Positions 33,237-42,276 of a stretch of 64,000 nucleotides of DNA are shown piece after piece; the stretch's first letter is position 1, and each line of letters opens with the position of its first letter. The notes beneath the pieces are model-generated. The model ran no database searches, was not told where the DNA came from, and saw only the letters and a program-made list of their open reading frames with translations. The position numbers and the translations under genes are program-made. The DNA is from a virus: positions 95,265-159,264 of the IMG/VR virus record IMGVR_UViG_3300044712_000815; one strand, given 5' to 3'.

Positions 33237-33389
33237 TTTATCTAATAAATAATTTAATTTATTACGTATAATGAATTTATAACAGCTATGTGATTTTTCT
33301 CTAAATTCTTTTAATGAACCATATTTTTTTATTTCATTTTCAATATCAGAAATAAAAAAATGTGGTTTTTTTCTTTTTAAATTTTTCAT
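33228..33389 (-). pseudogene. Isolated helical repeat like those of the GIY-YIG endonuclease
   Basis: 53 residues read from the minus strand; the frame stays open upstream of the ATG without another start. FFISDIENEIKKYGSLKEF and YKFIIRNKLNYLLDKL match the W..LQEE..KY.TR.EF...AY..A...KLLD.LF module repeated in the 8010-9158 nuclease. It is probably a remnant of a degraded homing endonuclease; a small stand-alone DNA-binding protein is the alternative. It overlaps the PhoH 3' end by 9 bases. The rest of the gap up to 33600 holds a terminator hairpin and no other convincing gene. Confidence 0.4.
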
Positions 33390-33489
33390 CAAATATTTAT
33401 GCTTAATTATAAACCTATAATATTTTTGATTAGATTTTTTAAAGTCAATTAAATATTCAAATTTTTTAATTTCATTTTTAAAAATAAAA

Positions 33490-33518
33490 AATGGGGAAAT
33501 ATTAGTTATTCCCCCATT
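33490..33518 (-). terminator. Terminator for minus-strand genes
   Basis: AATGGGG pairs with CCCCATT around a 15-base AT loop; on the minus strand a T-rich run follows. It lies downstream of the gene ending at 33601. Confidence 0.6.
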
Positions 33519-33600
33519 GAATGATTTTTAAGTTTTTTAGTAGTTTTATTTTTTAACTTCATCCTTTTTAAAGTATGATACTAAAATTGTTTCGATCATA

Positions 33601-33981
33601 TTATATTAAATTTAAAAGTTTAGCGTGTGATACTTTAACATCAAATATTTCCCTATCTGACACAGTAAATTCCTTTAACATATAATGATTTGAACCAGTA
33701 ACATCACAATATTCGTTCCATCCACATTTATTTCTAATTATACCTAATGTAACTGGAATTGTTTCTTCTATTTCAGGTTTATTGTATTTATTTTCAAACC
33801 AATCATCCAAATCACCTATCCACGAATCATCTAATGAATCATCAAACCAACTACAAAAATCAAATATTGCACCTTTAACATCAATATCAGATTGTGCTAA
33901 TTTAATTGCGGCTTCAATTGAATCTAATGTCCGATCATCATCAACAATTTTTAAATAATCTTTAGCTTCTTTCATCATCAA
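33601..33981 (-). CDS. Acidic hypothetical protein
   Basis: 126 residues, very acidic and Trp-rich (FCSWFDDSLDDSWIGDLDDW) with an N-terminal helix (TLDSIEAAIKLAQSDIDVKG). Possibly a DNA-mimic-like or protein-binding small protein. Not recognised. Confidence 0.5.
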   Translation of the reverse strand: MMMKEAKDYLKIVDDDRTLDSIEAAIKLAQSDIDVKGAIFDFCSWFDDSLDDSWIGDLDDWFENKYNKPEIEETIPVTLGIIRNKCGWNEYCDVTGSNHYMLKEFTVSDREIFDVKVSHAKLLNLI

Positions 33982-34135
33982 TTTTTATATTATTAACATT
34001 TTCTTGCATTATATCCCGAAAGTTTTCAATTTCTTCTTTTGGCATAATTAAAGCATAAGCTCCCGAACCTTCGTGTTCTTCTTCTAGAATTCGAAATATT
34101 ACCTTTCGCCAATTTTCTATTTGTATATCGGTCAT
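33962..34135 (-). CDS. Small hypothetical protein
   Basis: 57 residues read from the sequence: MTDIQIENWRKVIFRILEEE then GAYALIMPKEEIENFRDIMQ, helical and acidic. The start overlaps the upstream stop by ATGA and the 3' end overlaps the next gene by 20 bases, both consistent with a real coupled gene. Confidence 0.5.
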   Translation of the reverse strand: MTDIQIENWRKVIFRILEEEHEGSGAYALIMPKEEIENFRDIMQENVNNIKIDDERS

Positions 34136-34368
34136 CTTTTTAATTGATAAAATTTAATAGTCCAACCATTATCATAAACCCTAAATGAAAATGATATATC
34201 ACTTTCATAAATTTCAGAAACTGTTATATTGTTCGATGAAATTTTTAAAATTTCAATTTCACGTTTATCATTAAGTTCTTGTAAATTTTGAACTGTTATT
34301 ATTTCTATTTCTGGTAACATACATCTTTTTAACAAAGATAGGTTTTTATTTTTATAAAAACAAAACAT
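34132..34368 (-). CDS. Small hypothetical protein
   Basis: 78 residues; a shorter start at Met17 (34320, MLPEIEIITVQNL) is possible. Beta-rich C-terminus (ISFSFRVYDNGWTIKFYQL). Not recognised. Confidence 0.45.
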   Translation of the reverse strand: MFCFYKNKNLSLLKRCMLPEIEIITVQNLQELNDKREIEILKISSNNITVSEIYESDISFSFRVYDNGWTIKFYQLKR

Positions 34369-34389
34369 TTTTTAAAATATATAACAATT

Positions 34390-34617
34390 ATGGATGAAAA
34401 CTGTTTATATAATAAAATAATTCAGGCATGTGATGCTATAGAAAATAATAATCGTAAAGGTGTTGGTGATTATATTGTATTGGGGTCAAGAACTGTAAAT
34501 ATTTTAAATAAACTATTTGATGAATATGAAAATAGAGAAAATATTAAAGCACTTAGAAAACTTAGAAAACAAAAGTTGGAAAAAATAAAAAAAGTTAGAA
34601 ATTCTAATCCATATTAA
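34390..34617 (+). CDS. Small helical protein
   Basis: 75 residues: NKIIQACDAIENNNRKGVGD, then ILNKLFDEYENRENIKALRK and a Lys-rich end. It resembles the short helical tail-type proteins common in large phages; not recognised. It overlaps the convergent glycosyltransferase gene by 14 bases. Confidence 0.5.
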   Translation: MDENCLYNKIIQACDAIENNNRKGVGDYIVLGSRTVNILNKLFDEYENRENIKALRKLRKQKLEKIKKVRNSNPY

Positions 34618-35731
34618 ATTGTTTATTGTATGTAATTCTTTCTATATCGTTTTCATCAACCAATCCTTTTTCAACTTGTTTCCATAATAGTTTAAAGGTT
34701 TCTTTTGCTTCTTCAATTCTTCCAGTCCACCAACAAGATATATTATGCAAATCATAAATTTTCCAAATATAAACTGAATGATCAAGTAAAACAAAAGAAT
34801 TATTTGGTAACTTTCCCGCAAATTTCATAGCATATGAAGAATAAACATACGCTATATTATATTGCCCTATTGAATTATAATATTGGATTATTTGTGCGAT
34901 ATGTTCAAGTCTATTTGGATTTTCTTCATGACATTGTAAATATATATTCATAGCTTCATTATAATATCCTAAATGTGATTTTATTTGTGCTAATTTAAAT
35001 AATGATATATAAACTTCTTCATTATTAGAAATTGTGCCAAATTTTATTCGTTTTTCATAATATTCTATTGCTTTATCATATTTTTCAGCTTCAGCACAAG
35101 TTTGTGCAAAATAAAATAACCATCTTGAATATAATGGATCACTTTCATCAATGGTTAACATAAAATCACTTATCATATTATAATAATCTTGCCATTTATT
35201 AGGATTTGACCAAGAATTACCATTAGAATGTTGAATTATTTTAAGTCCATTTGCTATACCCAAATTAAAATCATCATTACATATTAAAACTTCGTGTAAT
35301 GCGCCAAACCATTTCCACGGTTTTTTTGATGAAAAAAATGATATTTTTTTAAATTCATATGTAGAATTAAAATATTGACAATCTAAAGCATCATAATTCA
35401 ATATTTGTTGTTTAAATATATCCACATTAAAATTTGAATCAATAATAAGTTCATCATCAGCATCTATCCAAAAATTATAATCAGCTTTATTTTTTGTTAC
35501 TTCAATAGCAACGTTTCTAGCATCACCATAATTTTTCCAAGTATGATCAACAATTTCACCAGGAATACCTTTTTCATCAAAAAATTTTTTAATAATTTCT
35601 TTTGTGTTATCAATTGATCCAGTATCCACTATCACATAATAATCTAATAATGTATACACAGAATTTAACATTGTGAGTATAACTTTAGATTCATTTCTAA
35701 CTATAATAGAAAGTGATATTGTTGCTTTCAA
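34604..35731 (-). CDS. Family 2 glycosyltransferase with TPR-like tail
   Basis: 375 residues. The N-terminal GT-A domain has ISLSIIVRNESKVILTMLNS, YVIVDTGSIDNTKEIIKKFF and the nucleotide-metal site FWIDADDELII. The C-terminal half (~180-340) is a series of helical pairs (EKYDKAIEYYEKRIKFG, GYYNEAMNIYLQCHEENP) typical of TPR, which could hold a protein acceptor as in SPINDLY/OGT-like and bactofilin-type enzymes. It is the last gene of a minus-strand sugar/methyl block (40578-34604) with 2-4 base gaps. Confidence 0.8.
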   Translation of the reverse strand: MKATISLSIIVRNESKVILTMLNSVYTLLDYYVIVDTGSIDNTKEIIKKFFDEKGIPGEIVDHTWKNYGDARNVAIEVTKNKADYNFWIDADDELIIDSNFNVDIFKQQILNYDALDCQYFNSTYEFKKISFFSSKKPWKWFGALHEVLICNDDFNLGIANGLKIIQHSNGNSWSNPNKWQDYYNMISDFMLTIDESDPLYSRWLFYFAQTCAEAEKYDKAIEYYEKRIKFGTISNNEEVYISLFKLAQIKSHLGYYNEAMNIYLQCHEENPNRLEHIAQIIQYYNSIGQYNIAYVYSSYAMKFAGKLPNNSFVLLDHSVYIWKIYDLHNISCWWTGRIEEAKETFKLLWKQVEKGLVDENDIERITYNKQFNMD

Positions 35732-35733
35732 TT

Positions 35734-36660
35734 TTAATAATTTTTTTCTTGCAATAATATTTCATTATTTAAATCATATATCGTAAATATGTAGTTGTCT
35801 TTAATTCCAGTTTGTATATAAAAACTAATATTGTGTGGTAATTCCATTGTGTTAGAATATATAATTTGATTATGGGTATTTTTAATTTCAGCATAGACAG
35901 CAATATTATCATAATTTGATGAATTCATAAAATTAATTCCCATTTTATCTTCGACAAAACCCAAAAATGTTATTATTTGTTCGTAATCAAATAATTTTTT
36001 TAAAATTGATTTACCACTACCATTACCATGAAACACACACGGAAAAGTATTTGTTGCTTTATTCTTTTTTCTATCATTAACTTCTTCGAATTCATTGACA
36101 TCATATCCCCATAAACATTGAAAAATATTATTTAATTTATCCAATTTTGTTTTAACATTCAATGAATTTATTGTTACAAAAAGGGTATGATAATATTGAT
36201 CACAAATATTAGATCTTTGGTGTATTATACTTAAAACTTCTAATATTTCTTGATATTTTTTATTTTTGAATATTATTGTACCTGAATTTACAAAATAATT
36301 ATCTGAAAAATATTTACGAAAATTTTCGCTAGGCCAACAACATCTTTCACAAGAATATAATACATCAACACCAAAATCTAAAAATTTATTTTCTATTTCA
36401 GAATCATCAGCAACTACAATTGTGTCAAAGGCATCAATATACATTATTATTTCATTATCATCATATTGTCTTAATATTTCAAGTAATTTTATGATTTTTA
36501 ATCTAGTATATGCACCACCATCATCTTTATTAAAATCGTTATCATCTATATGGATATTATAATTATTTTTATTTCTATCCATCCTTTCTATATTTTTAGA
36601 TAATAAATAATAATTTGAATTGTTTTTATAATTTCTATCAGCTTGAATAATTGTTATCAT
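35734..36660 (-). CDS. PLOD-like glycosyltransferase
   Basis: 308 residues. MYIDAFDTIVVADDSEIENK is the acidic donor site, then FVNSGTIIFKNKKYQEILEV and FPCVFHGNGSGKS. This 'D.fD........NSG...G......HgNG' order resembles the glycosyltransferase domain of procollagen-lysine hydroxylases (PLOD) and relatives in giant viruses. The family call is by pattern and should be tested. The same genome segment encodes collagen-like Gly-X-Y fibres, making them plausible substrates. Confidence 0.65.
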   Translation of the reverse strand: MITIIQADRNYKNNSNYYLLSKNIERMDRNKNNYNIHIDDNDFNKDDGGAYTRLKIIKLLEILRQYDDNEIIMYIDAFDTIVVADDSEIENKFLDFGVDVLYSCERCCWPSENFRKYFSDNYFVNSGTIIFKNKKYQEILEVLSIIHQRSNICDQYYHTLFVTINSLNVKTKLDKLNNIFQCLWGYDVNEFEEVNDRKKNKATNTFPCVFHGNGSGKSILKKLFDYEQIITFLGFVEDKMGINFMNSSNYDNIAVYAEIKNTHNQIIYSNTMELPHNISFYIQTGIKDNYIFTIYDLNNEILLQEKNY

Positions 36661-36663
36661 ATT

Positions 36664-37920
36664 TCATTCATTTAATTTTAAATAATATTCTATAACACTA
36701 CTCGGATTTGGACCCAACCAATCATTATTAACAATTTTAATATTTATTTTTTCATTCCAATACATTAATATATTTGAATTATTATCCATTTTTGCATTTT
36801 TATCAAATATACTATTTTCAATAAAACTAATTTTAGGATAACCAACAAGACAATCATTTTCAATATTAAATATCCATCTGTGATGTATATTTCCTCTATA
36901 TTGTGTAGATTCGTGTTTAGATAATTCATAAAATTTTGATGGGACTACTATTACACCAGATTTAGATATTTTTTCAATTTTATGACAAACAAATAATGGT
37001 GATGATATATCTTCTAATGTATGAGTACAAATCGAAAAATCAAATTTGCCATTAACACTGACATATGATTCAACTTCATCCCAAACATTAGAATCACATA
37101 TATTTCCAGTAAAACATAATTTATTTTTCACATCTAAAATATCAACAACAGCATCTATATATTTTGAACTCCAATTATATGGTGGTTCAGCAGAACCCCC
37201 AATATCAATTATTGTTTTTTTATCATTCTTTAATAATTTTAAAACATTTATAATTTCAGGTTTATATTCTGGTGCATATGATATTTGATTTAAAATTTTA
37301 TTTATTTTTCTTTTGAATAGAATATCTATTTGTGATAAAGTTTTATTTAAATAGTGCAATTCTATTACATCAATCATCATATAATTATTAGATATCATAA
37401 AATTTAAAACATCATTAATTAATGGTGCATCAATATTATAATTAATAAGTGATGCTTCTATAATAATATATTGAGATTTACTTATCAAATTTAACCCCCC
37501 CTTTAAAATATCAATCTCAGAACCTTGTGTATCTATTTTTATCAAATCAAATTGTTGATCTTCAAACAAATTATCTAATGTATTTGATGTTAATTTTATA
37601 ACATCTAAATTTTCATCAGAAAAATATAACGTATCTTCTCGATATATTGAACAACCAGTTGAATTAATATCAGTTTTATTTAAATAAAAATCATATACAC
37701 TTATTTTATCTGACAATAAAGATATAATATAGTCATACCCTGTATTTTTTAAAAATTGTTCATTGTGGGGATTAGCTTCAACCATAAACACATCAACTTC
37801 AGACCATATTTCTTTTATCATTTTGGAATAATTGCCTATATTTGCACCAATATCTAAAAATCTTTTTGGTGTAAAATTTTCATTTTTTAATATATTTAGT
37901 CTATCTATTAAATTTATCAT
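36664..37920 (-). CDS. Double methyltransferase: FkbM domain plus second SAM domain
   Basis: 418 residues. Residues ~15-215 are an FkbM-type SAM methyltransferase: RFLDIGANIGNYSKMIKEIW, VFMVEANPHNEQFL and FDLIKIDTQGSEIDILKGG. Residues ~235-400 look like a second Rossmann domain (TIIDIGGSAEPPYNW, FDFSICTHTLEDISSPLFV, GVIVVPSKFYEL). FkbM enzymes often O-methylate sugars, and the neighbours are glycosyltransferases. Confidence 0.75.
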   Translation of the reverse strand: MINLIDRLNILKNENFTPKRFLDIGANIGNYSKMIKEIWSEVDVFMVEANPHNEQFLKNTGYDYIISLLSDKISVYDFYLNKTDINSTGCSIYREDTLYFSDENLDVIKLTSNTLDNLFEDQQFDLIKIDTQGSEIDILKGGLNLISKSQYIIIEASLINYNIDAPLINDVLNFMISNNYMMIDVIELHYLNKTLSQIDILFKRKINKILNQISYAPEYKPEIINVLKLLKNDKKTIIDIGGSAEPPYNWSSKYIDAVVDILDVKNKLCFTGNICDSNVWDEVESYVSVNGKFDFSICTHTLEDISSPLFVCHKIEKISKSGVIVVPSKFYELSKHESTQYRGNIHHRWIFNIENDCLVGYPKISFIENSIFDKNAKMDNNSNILMYWNEKINIKIVNNDWLGPNPSSVIEYYLKLNE

Positions 37921-37921
37921 A

Positions 37922-38710
37922 TTATAATATTTTTATTAACCAACTCCAACCAAAAATATTTATTTTATAGTTAGGAAAATTTTCTTTAACAGCTTTAATT
38001 AAATCATGTCGATTTTCAACATAATCATGTCCTCCAATATAACCACCATGCTTGACCTTATTTTTCCATTTGACAATATCCAATGTAACACCATCATATG
38101 AATGATCACCATCAATATAAACAAAATCTATACTATTATCAGAAATTATATTGGAAAATTTTTCTGATGATAATTTTATTTTAATAATATTATTGTAATT
38201 TTTTGTTATTATATCAAAATTATTTTCAACATCTTTCGGATTATTTGTATTTATAATAACTTCCGATTCATCATAATTGTTTACCCAAATATCAACAGCA
38301 AATATTAAAGAATTTTTAAAATTATTTGAAAAAATTGTTGTTGATTCACCTTGATATGACCCTATTTCAACGATATTTTCTATATTATAATTATCATTTT
38401 TTATGAAATCACATAAATCATTTAATTCAGATTTACCTAATCGCATAAAAGTCCCAGTATAAACTAATGGTACTGTCGAATAAAATATATTTCCATTTGT
38501 TTCTTTAAGTGTAACTATTATTTTTGATACATCTGTAATTTTCGTATATGGTGAATACCATAATATAGAATCTGTCACCAATTCAATATTATTTTTATAC
38601 ACAATTTCATTATGATATTCAATTATTATTTCACCAATAAATTGTTCTTCATATATGTTGTTAACATATATGCGATTATTAAATATATCTACAGATATTA
38701 ATACTTTCAT
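37922..38710 (-). CDS. SAM-dependent methyltransferase (class I, type 24-like)
   Basis: 262 residues. An N-terminal beta domain (~1-95) precedes a Rossmann methyltransferase: NIVEIGSYQGESTTIFSNNF, IFAVDIWVNNYDES, IDFVYIDGDHSYDGVTLDIV and HGGYIGGHDYVENRH. This is the pattern of small 'IDGdHsYegv' methyltransferases in polysaccharide loci. Overlaps the upstream glycosyltransferase by 4 bases. Confidence 0.75.
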   Translation of the reverse strand: MKVLISVDIFNNRIYVNNIYEEQFIGEIIIEYHNEIVYKNNIELVTDSILWYSPYTKITDVSKIIVTLKETNGNIFYSTVPLVYTGTFMRLGKSELNDLCDFIKNDNYNIENIVEIGSYQGESTTIFSNNFKNSLIFAVDIWVNNYDESEVIINTNNPKDVENNFDIITKNYNNIIKIKLSSEKFSNIISDNSIDFVYIDGDHSYDGVTLDIVKWKNKVKHGGYIGGHDYVENRHDLIKAVKENFPNYKINIFGWSWLIKIL

Positions 38711-40578
38711 TCTATTTTTATTATTTTGTTGAAAATAATATTATTAAAATTATCTTCTATTTGAATTATATATAAACCATTCACTAAGATACAATTACTA
38801 ATATAAAATAACCAATATCCATATATATTTTGATTATTAAGTTCATATAATATATCACCATTTATATTTTTTATATTAAAATGAACTGGAATTTGTATTT
38901 TTTTATCTGAAAATAAACTATATTTTTTAATCAATAATGTTTTATTTTCATAACTTATTGATAATCTTTTATGTTCTATAACCGTTGGTAGATAATCAAC
39001 ATTCGTTTTTTGAATCGTTTTAATGTTTTTAAAACCATGAAAAACTAATATTTCATTAGTATTATGGGGTAATATCGCAAATTTTGATAGCTGTGTCGAA
39101 TTATATGAATAATTTTTGAATTTATTTATATCAATTACCGAAGATTCTTCCATATCTATTACGGGTAAAGAATTTCTAAAATCATATTTAGATAATAATA
39201 TATTTGCTGAATCTTCATCTGTACATCTAAATATTCCAATCCTACTATTTTTATATTGATCGTATAATTTCATTTGTTCATCGAAAAACCATTTACAATC
39301 ACAATTAAAAAGCATAACATTTGTTTTTCTTCTAGGAAAAATTATTATAGGAATTTCTGTTGCTTCTGATAATACATCTAATGGACTTATCCATTCTTTT
39401 GTTGGTAATATATCATTTATATATATTCTATCGTGAATATGTGAATTGATTAATGGATAGTTTTCAATATTTTCAAAATATTTTACAATATTATCAGCCG
39501 TGACAGTTAAATAAATATCACTATCAACATAAACAAATTTATCATTTGGTTTAAATGTAATAACATCAGATAAAACTAATGGTTTAGAAACAAGTATGTT
39601 GGCATATCCAGAACAATGTAAACCATTTTCATATTTTTCACCTGTGGGTATATCAAGTCTCCTAAATATAAATTGTTCATTTTTTTGATATATAATATCA
39701 GGATTATAATTAATAGTATATACTATACATTTTCGATTTGAAAAATTATAAATTGATTCCAATAATGCATATTTAGCAACATCTTCGTAATTTTCAGTGA
39801 AATATGTTACCCAAAAAAAATCTTCAATTAAATCTTTTCTATGAAATGTAATAATCGAATTCCCAATATTATAAAAATTAATATTTTTTTTATCTATAAA
39901 ATGATGTATCAATTTTTCATTACCATTAATAAATAATTTCCCGCCAGACCATAATGAATCATAAACTGGATATCCCTTATCCATTAAAAAATTGCAAACA
40001 TCATATAATATTTTAATCCTTAATTTTTCATCAGTTACAATTGTATTAAATTCTGTTTCATCAAACGAATCAACATCATAATTATATAATTTATATACAA
40101 AATCGGAAAATTTTATTTTATACAATTTATTATTTTTTTCACAGTTTTTGATTATTGTTAATGGTCCAGATATTCTATCATGAACATTTTTAACACCAAA
40201 TGAAACTATATCATATTCATTTAATATTGGTAATACAAATGAATTGAAATCACCTAAAAGGGTATCTATATCATAATATCCCCAATAATCATAATCTTTG
40301 ATTTCTTCATAAAATATGTCACCCAAACCACATTTAAGTTGGCAAATGTTTCTATTATTCGAATAAATATAATCAATGTCTAGTTTACATTTTATCCGAT
40401 CTTTTAAATTTTGTAAATCTATTTTAATTATTTTATAATTAGAAGAATATAATTCTATATTTTGGTCAGTTATAAATAAAAAATTAACATTCTTATTAGA
40501 TATTGCGGTTTCGTAATGATATTTAAAGTAATCAGGTATTTTACCAAACCAAAGGCATATTAATATTATTTTATTCAT
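38707..40578 (-). CDS. Two-domain glycosyltransferase (DUF6625-like N-terminal half)
   Basis: 623 residues from the ATG at 40578; the open frame extends further upstream, but only antisense to the repeat gene. N-terminal half: ILICLWFGKIPDYFKYHYET, then DYDYWGYYDIDTLLGDF with a donor-binding acidic site. C-terminal half (~320-530): NPDIIYQKNEQFIFRRLDIP, NDKFVYVDSDIYLTVTADNI and a separate GT-A-like core. A C-terminal beta domain ends the protein. It probably adds two sugars or acts as a polymerase-like enzyme; acceptor unknown. First gene of the minus-strand glycan block. Confidence 0.7.
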   Translation of the reverse strand: MNKIILICLWFGKIPDYFKYHYETAISNKNVNFLFITDQNIELYSSNYKIIKIDLQNLKDRIKCKLDIDYIYSNNRNICQLKCGLGDIFYEEIKDYDYWGYYDIDTLLGDFNSFVLPILNEYDIVSFGVKNVHDRISGPLTIIKNCEKNNKLYKIKFSDFVYKLYNYDVDSFDETEFNTIVTDEKLRIKILYDVCNFLMDKGYPVYDSLWSGGKLFINGNEKLIHHFIDKKNINFYNIGNSIITFHRKDLIEDFFWVTYFTENYEDVAKYALLESIYNFSNRKCIVYTINYNPDIIYQKNEQFIFRRLDIPTGEKYENGLHCSGYANILVSKPLVLSDVITFKPNDKFVYVDSDIYLTVTADNIVKYFENIENYPLINSHIHDRIYINDILPTKEWISPLDVLSEATEIPIIIFPRRKTNVMLFNCDCKWFFDEQMKLYDQYKNSRIGIFRCTDEDSANILLSKYDFRNSLPVIDMEESSVIDINKFKNYSYNSTQLSKFAILPHNTNEILVFHGFKNIKTIQKTNVDYLPTVIEHKRLSISYENKTLLIKKYSLFSDKKIQIPVHFNIKNINGDILYELNNQNIYGYWLFYISNCILVNGLYIIQIEDNFNNIIFNKIIKIE

Positions 40579-40642
40579 TCTTAATATATACAAAAAAATG
40601 AATTTTGTTTTTTTATATATATGTAAAAAATTAAATATTTTT

Positions 40643-41911
40643 ATGTTACCAAGGGAATCATCTGCGAAACAATTAAAAAAATTAAGAGAACTTACAAAAG
40701 GTACTGATATTGGTGATTTAACTAGTAAAACAGGTGAATTTGGTAATATACCTAATTTAACATATATTGGTAATCCTATTGATAGACACGTTGATACATA
40801 TGAAGAATTTGCAGAAAAGGATAGTAAATTACAAACTATTGCATTTAAATCTAAATTAGTTAATAAACCAATACATGAAAAAAATAAATATAAAAAAATG
40901 AGTGATAAAGTAAATAATTTGTTGAATTTTGAAGATTTTGAAAAAAATTGGAAAGCAGAAATAGCATCAAAAACAAAAAGAACTGATGTTGCTAAAGATA
41001 TTATCAAAGAAAAAGATAATAAAACTCTAAGCTTTGATGACTTCATCAAAGAAAATGTTGAAGAAATTGATGAATTATCAAGTGATGATAATTTAGAACC
41101 TGGAATTGAACCAATATTAGATGCAGATGTTGATGCAGATGTTGATGCAGATGTTGATGCAGATGTTGATGCAGATGTTGATGCAGATGTTGATGCAGTT
41201 AAAGTTAATGTTAATAGAAGCAATATTAAAACTTTCGATGAATTTGATGATCTTGAAGATAGAATAGATGATCTTGAAGATAGAATTAATAATCTTGAAG
41301 ATGATAATGACATTGAAGAAGTTCAAGATGATGATGATGACATTGAAGAAGTTCAAGATGATGATGACATTGAAGAAGTTCAAGATGATGATGATGACAT
41401 TGAAGAAGTTCAAGATGATGATGATGACATTGAAGAAGTTCAAGATGATGATGATGACATTGAAGAAGTTCAAGATGATGATGACGACATTGAAGAAGTT
41501 CAAGATGATGATGATGACATTGAAGAAGTTCAAGATAAATTTGAATCTATTAAATCATTTGAATCTTTCAATTTAAGAGAAGTATCACCAAAAAAAAAAG
41601 AAAAAGAACAACCTAAATACACGATGTTAGGTGAAGAAAAAGAACCAAAATCTAATCCTAATTTTGGTTATGCTTCTGTAAAAGATCAAGAAATTAAAAA
41701 AATCGCATGGTTTAACAATTACGTTATTGATCCACCAACACCTAAAGAAAGACCAATTTTAAATGCTGGTCAATTTATAGAAAATGATGTTGTTAAAGGA
41801 TATGTTAATAGAATCGAAGGAAAAAATGTTTATGTTGAATCTTTAGATGAACCAATGACAATAAAAAAATTCAGCATAAAAGATGCTGTTAAACTAAAAA
41901 ATGAAAAATAA
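40643..41911 (+). CDS. Acidic repeat protein, possible virion or core protein
   Basis: 422 residues from the ATG at 40643 (MLPRESSAKQLKKLRELTKG); an in-frame ATG at 40598 would add 15 residues. The middle holds about six VDAD units and then eight DIEEVQDDDD units. Upstream of them lies VNNLLNFEDF...SKTKRTDVAKDIIKEK, a motif shared with the 23106-23543 protein. The C-terminal ~100 residues look folded (KGYVNRIEGKNVYVESLDEP). The very negative middle could act as a spacer, a DNA mimic or a metal binder. A terminator follows. Confidence 0.6.
   Translation: MLPRESSAKQLKKLRELTKGTDIGDLTSKTGEFGNIPNLTYIGNPIDRHVDTYEEFAEKDSKLQTIAFKSKLVNKPIHEKNKYKKMSDKVNNLLNFEDFEKNWKAEIASKTKRTDVAKDIIKEKDNKTLSFDDFIKENVEEIDELSSDDNLEPGIEPILDADVDADVDADVDADVDADVDADVDAVKVNVNRSNIKTFDEFDDLEDRIDDLEDRINNLEDDNDIEEVQDDDDDIEEVQDDDDIEEVQDDDDDIEEVQDDDDDIEEVQDDDDDIEEVQDDDDDIEEVQDDDDDIEEVQDKFESIKSFESFNLREVSPKKKEKEQPKYTMLGEEKEPKSNPNFGYASVKDQEIKKIAWFNNYVIDPPTPKERPILNAGQFIENDVVKGYVNRIEGKNVYVESLDEPMTIKKFSIKDAVKLKNEK
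41120..41198 (+). repeat. 12-base tandem repeat coding VDAD
   Basis: About six and a half perfect tandem copies of GATGCAGATGTT inside the acidic repeat gene, encoding alternating Asp-Ala-Asp-Val. Confidence 0.85.
41309..41535 (+). repeat. 27/30-base tandem repeat coding DIEEVQDDDD
   Basis: Eight nearly identical units beginning GACATTGAAGAAGTTCAAG, differing by one Asp codon in length and one silent change. All stay in frame. Confidence 0.85.
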
Positions 41912-41920
41912 AAATATTTA

Positions 41921-41946
41921 AAAAAAGCTTCAACTGAAGCTTTTTT
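41921..41946. terminator. Rho-independent terminator
   Basis: AAAAAAGCTTCA pairs with TGAAGCTTTTTT around AC. Nearly the same hairpin as at 22725-22752. Confidence 0.85.
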
Positions 41947-41966
41947 CATTTTTGACCCAATCCAAC

Positions 41967-41977
41967 TTTATATATAA
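41967..41977 (+). promoter_or_regulatory. TATATATA box, possible phage late promoter
   Basis: TTTATATATAA, 14 bases before the start at 41992 and directly after a terminator, so a promoter is needed here. The same 11-mer occurs at 45742-45752 before another plus-strand gene. Confidence 0.35.
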
Positions 41978-41991
41978 TTAAAAAATATTAT

Positions 41992-42249
41992 ATGAAAAGA
42001 TCAGTAATCGTAAGTAAAGCTTCCATCGAAAATGAATTTAAACGTATAAAAGATAAATTCTATAAAAAAAACATTACAAATAATGTGGATCAAGCATTTA
42101 TATTAAAAAAATATTTTAATATAGAAAATATGTATGTGGATGATATCAGAGATGAAAATCGTAGTGGTAAAACTATTTATATTACATATTGTGATGGACA
42201 CGAAGAACAAGTTAGCGTTAGTCAGATAATTAAAAATAAAATATCATAA
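41992..42249 (+). CDS. Hypothetical protein
   Basis: 85 residues. KRSVIVSKASIENEFKRIKD is followed by VDQAFILKKYFNIENMYVDD and ending in GHEEQVSVSQIIKNK. Bracketed by its own promoter-like box and terminator. Not recognised. Confidence 0.55.
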   Translation: MKRSVIVSKASIENEFKRIKDKFYKKNITNNVDQAFILKKYFNIENMYVDDIRDENRSGKTIYITYCDGHEEQVSVSQIIKNKIS

Positions 42250-42250
42250 A

Positions 42251-42276
42251 AAAAAGAGGATTTAATTCTCTTTTTT
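42251..42276 (+). terminator. Rho-independent terminator
   Basis: AAAAAGAG pairs with CTCTTTTT around a 9-base AT loop, followed by more T. Confidence 0.7.

Noticed and set aside
40579-41313. N-terminal extension of the 38707-40578 glycosyltransferase
   Set aside because: The extension is antisense to the acidic repeat gene and reads as Ser/Leu low complexity; the glycosyltransferase fold begins cleanly at the ATG at 40578.
41117-41576. Ile/Asn-rich minus-strand and Met/Lys-rich plus-strand frames over the acidic repeats
   Set aside because: Out-of-frame readings of the tandem repeats with no folded sequence.
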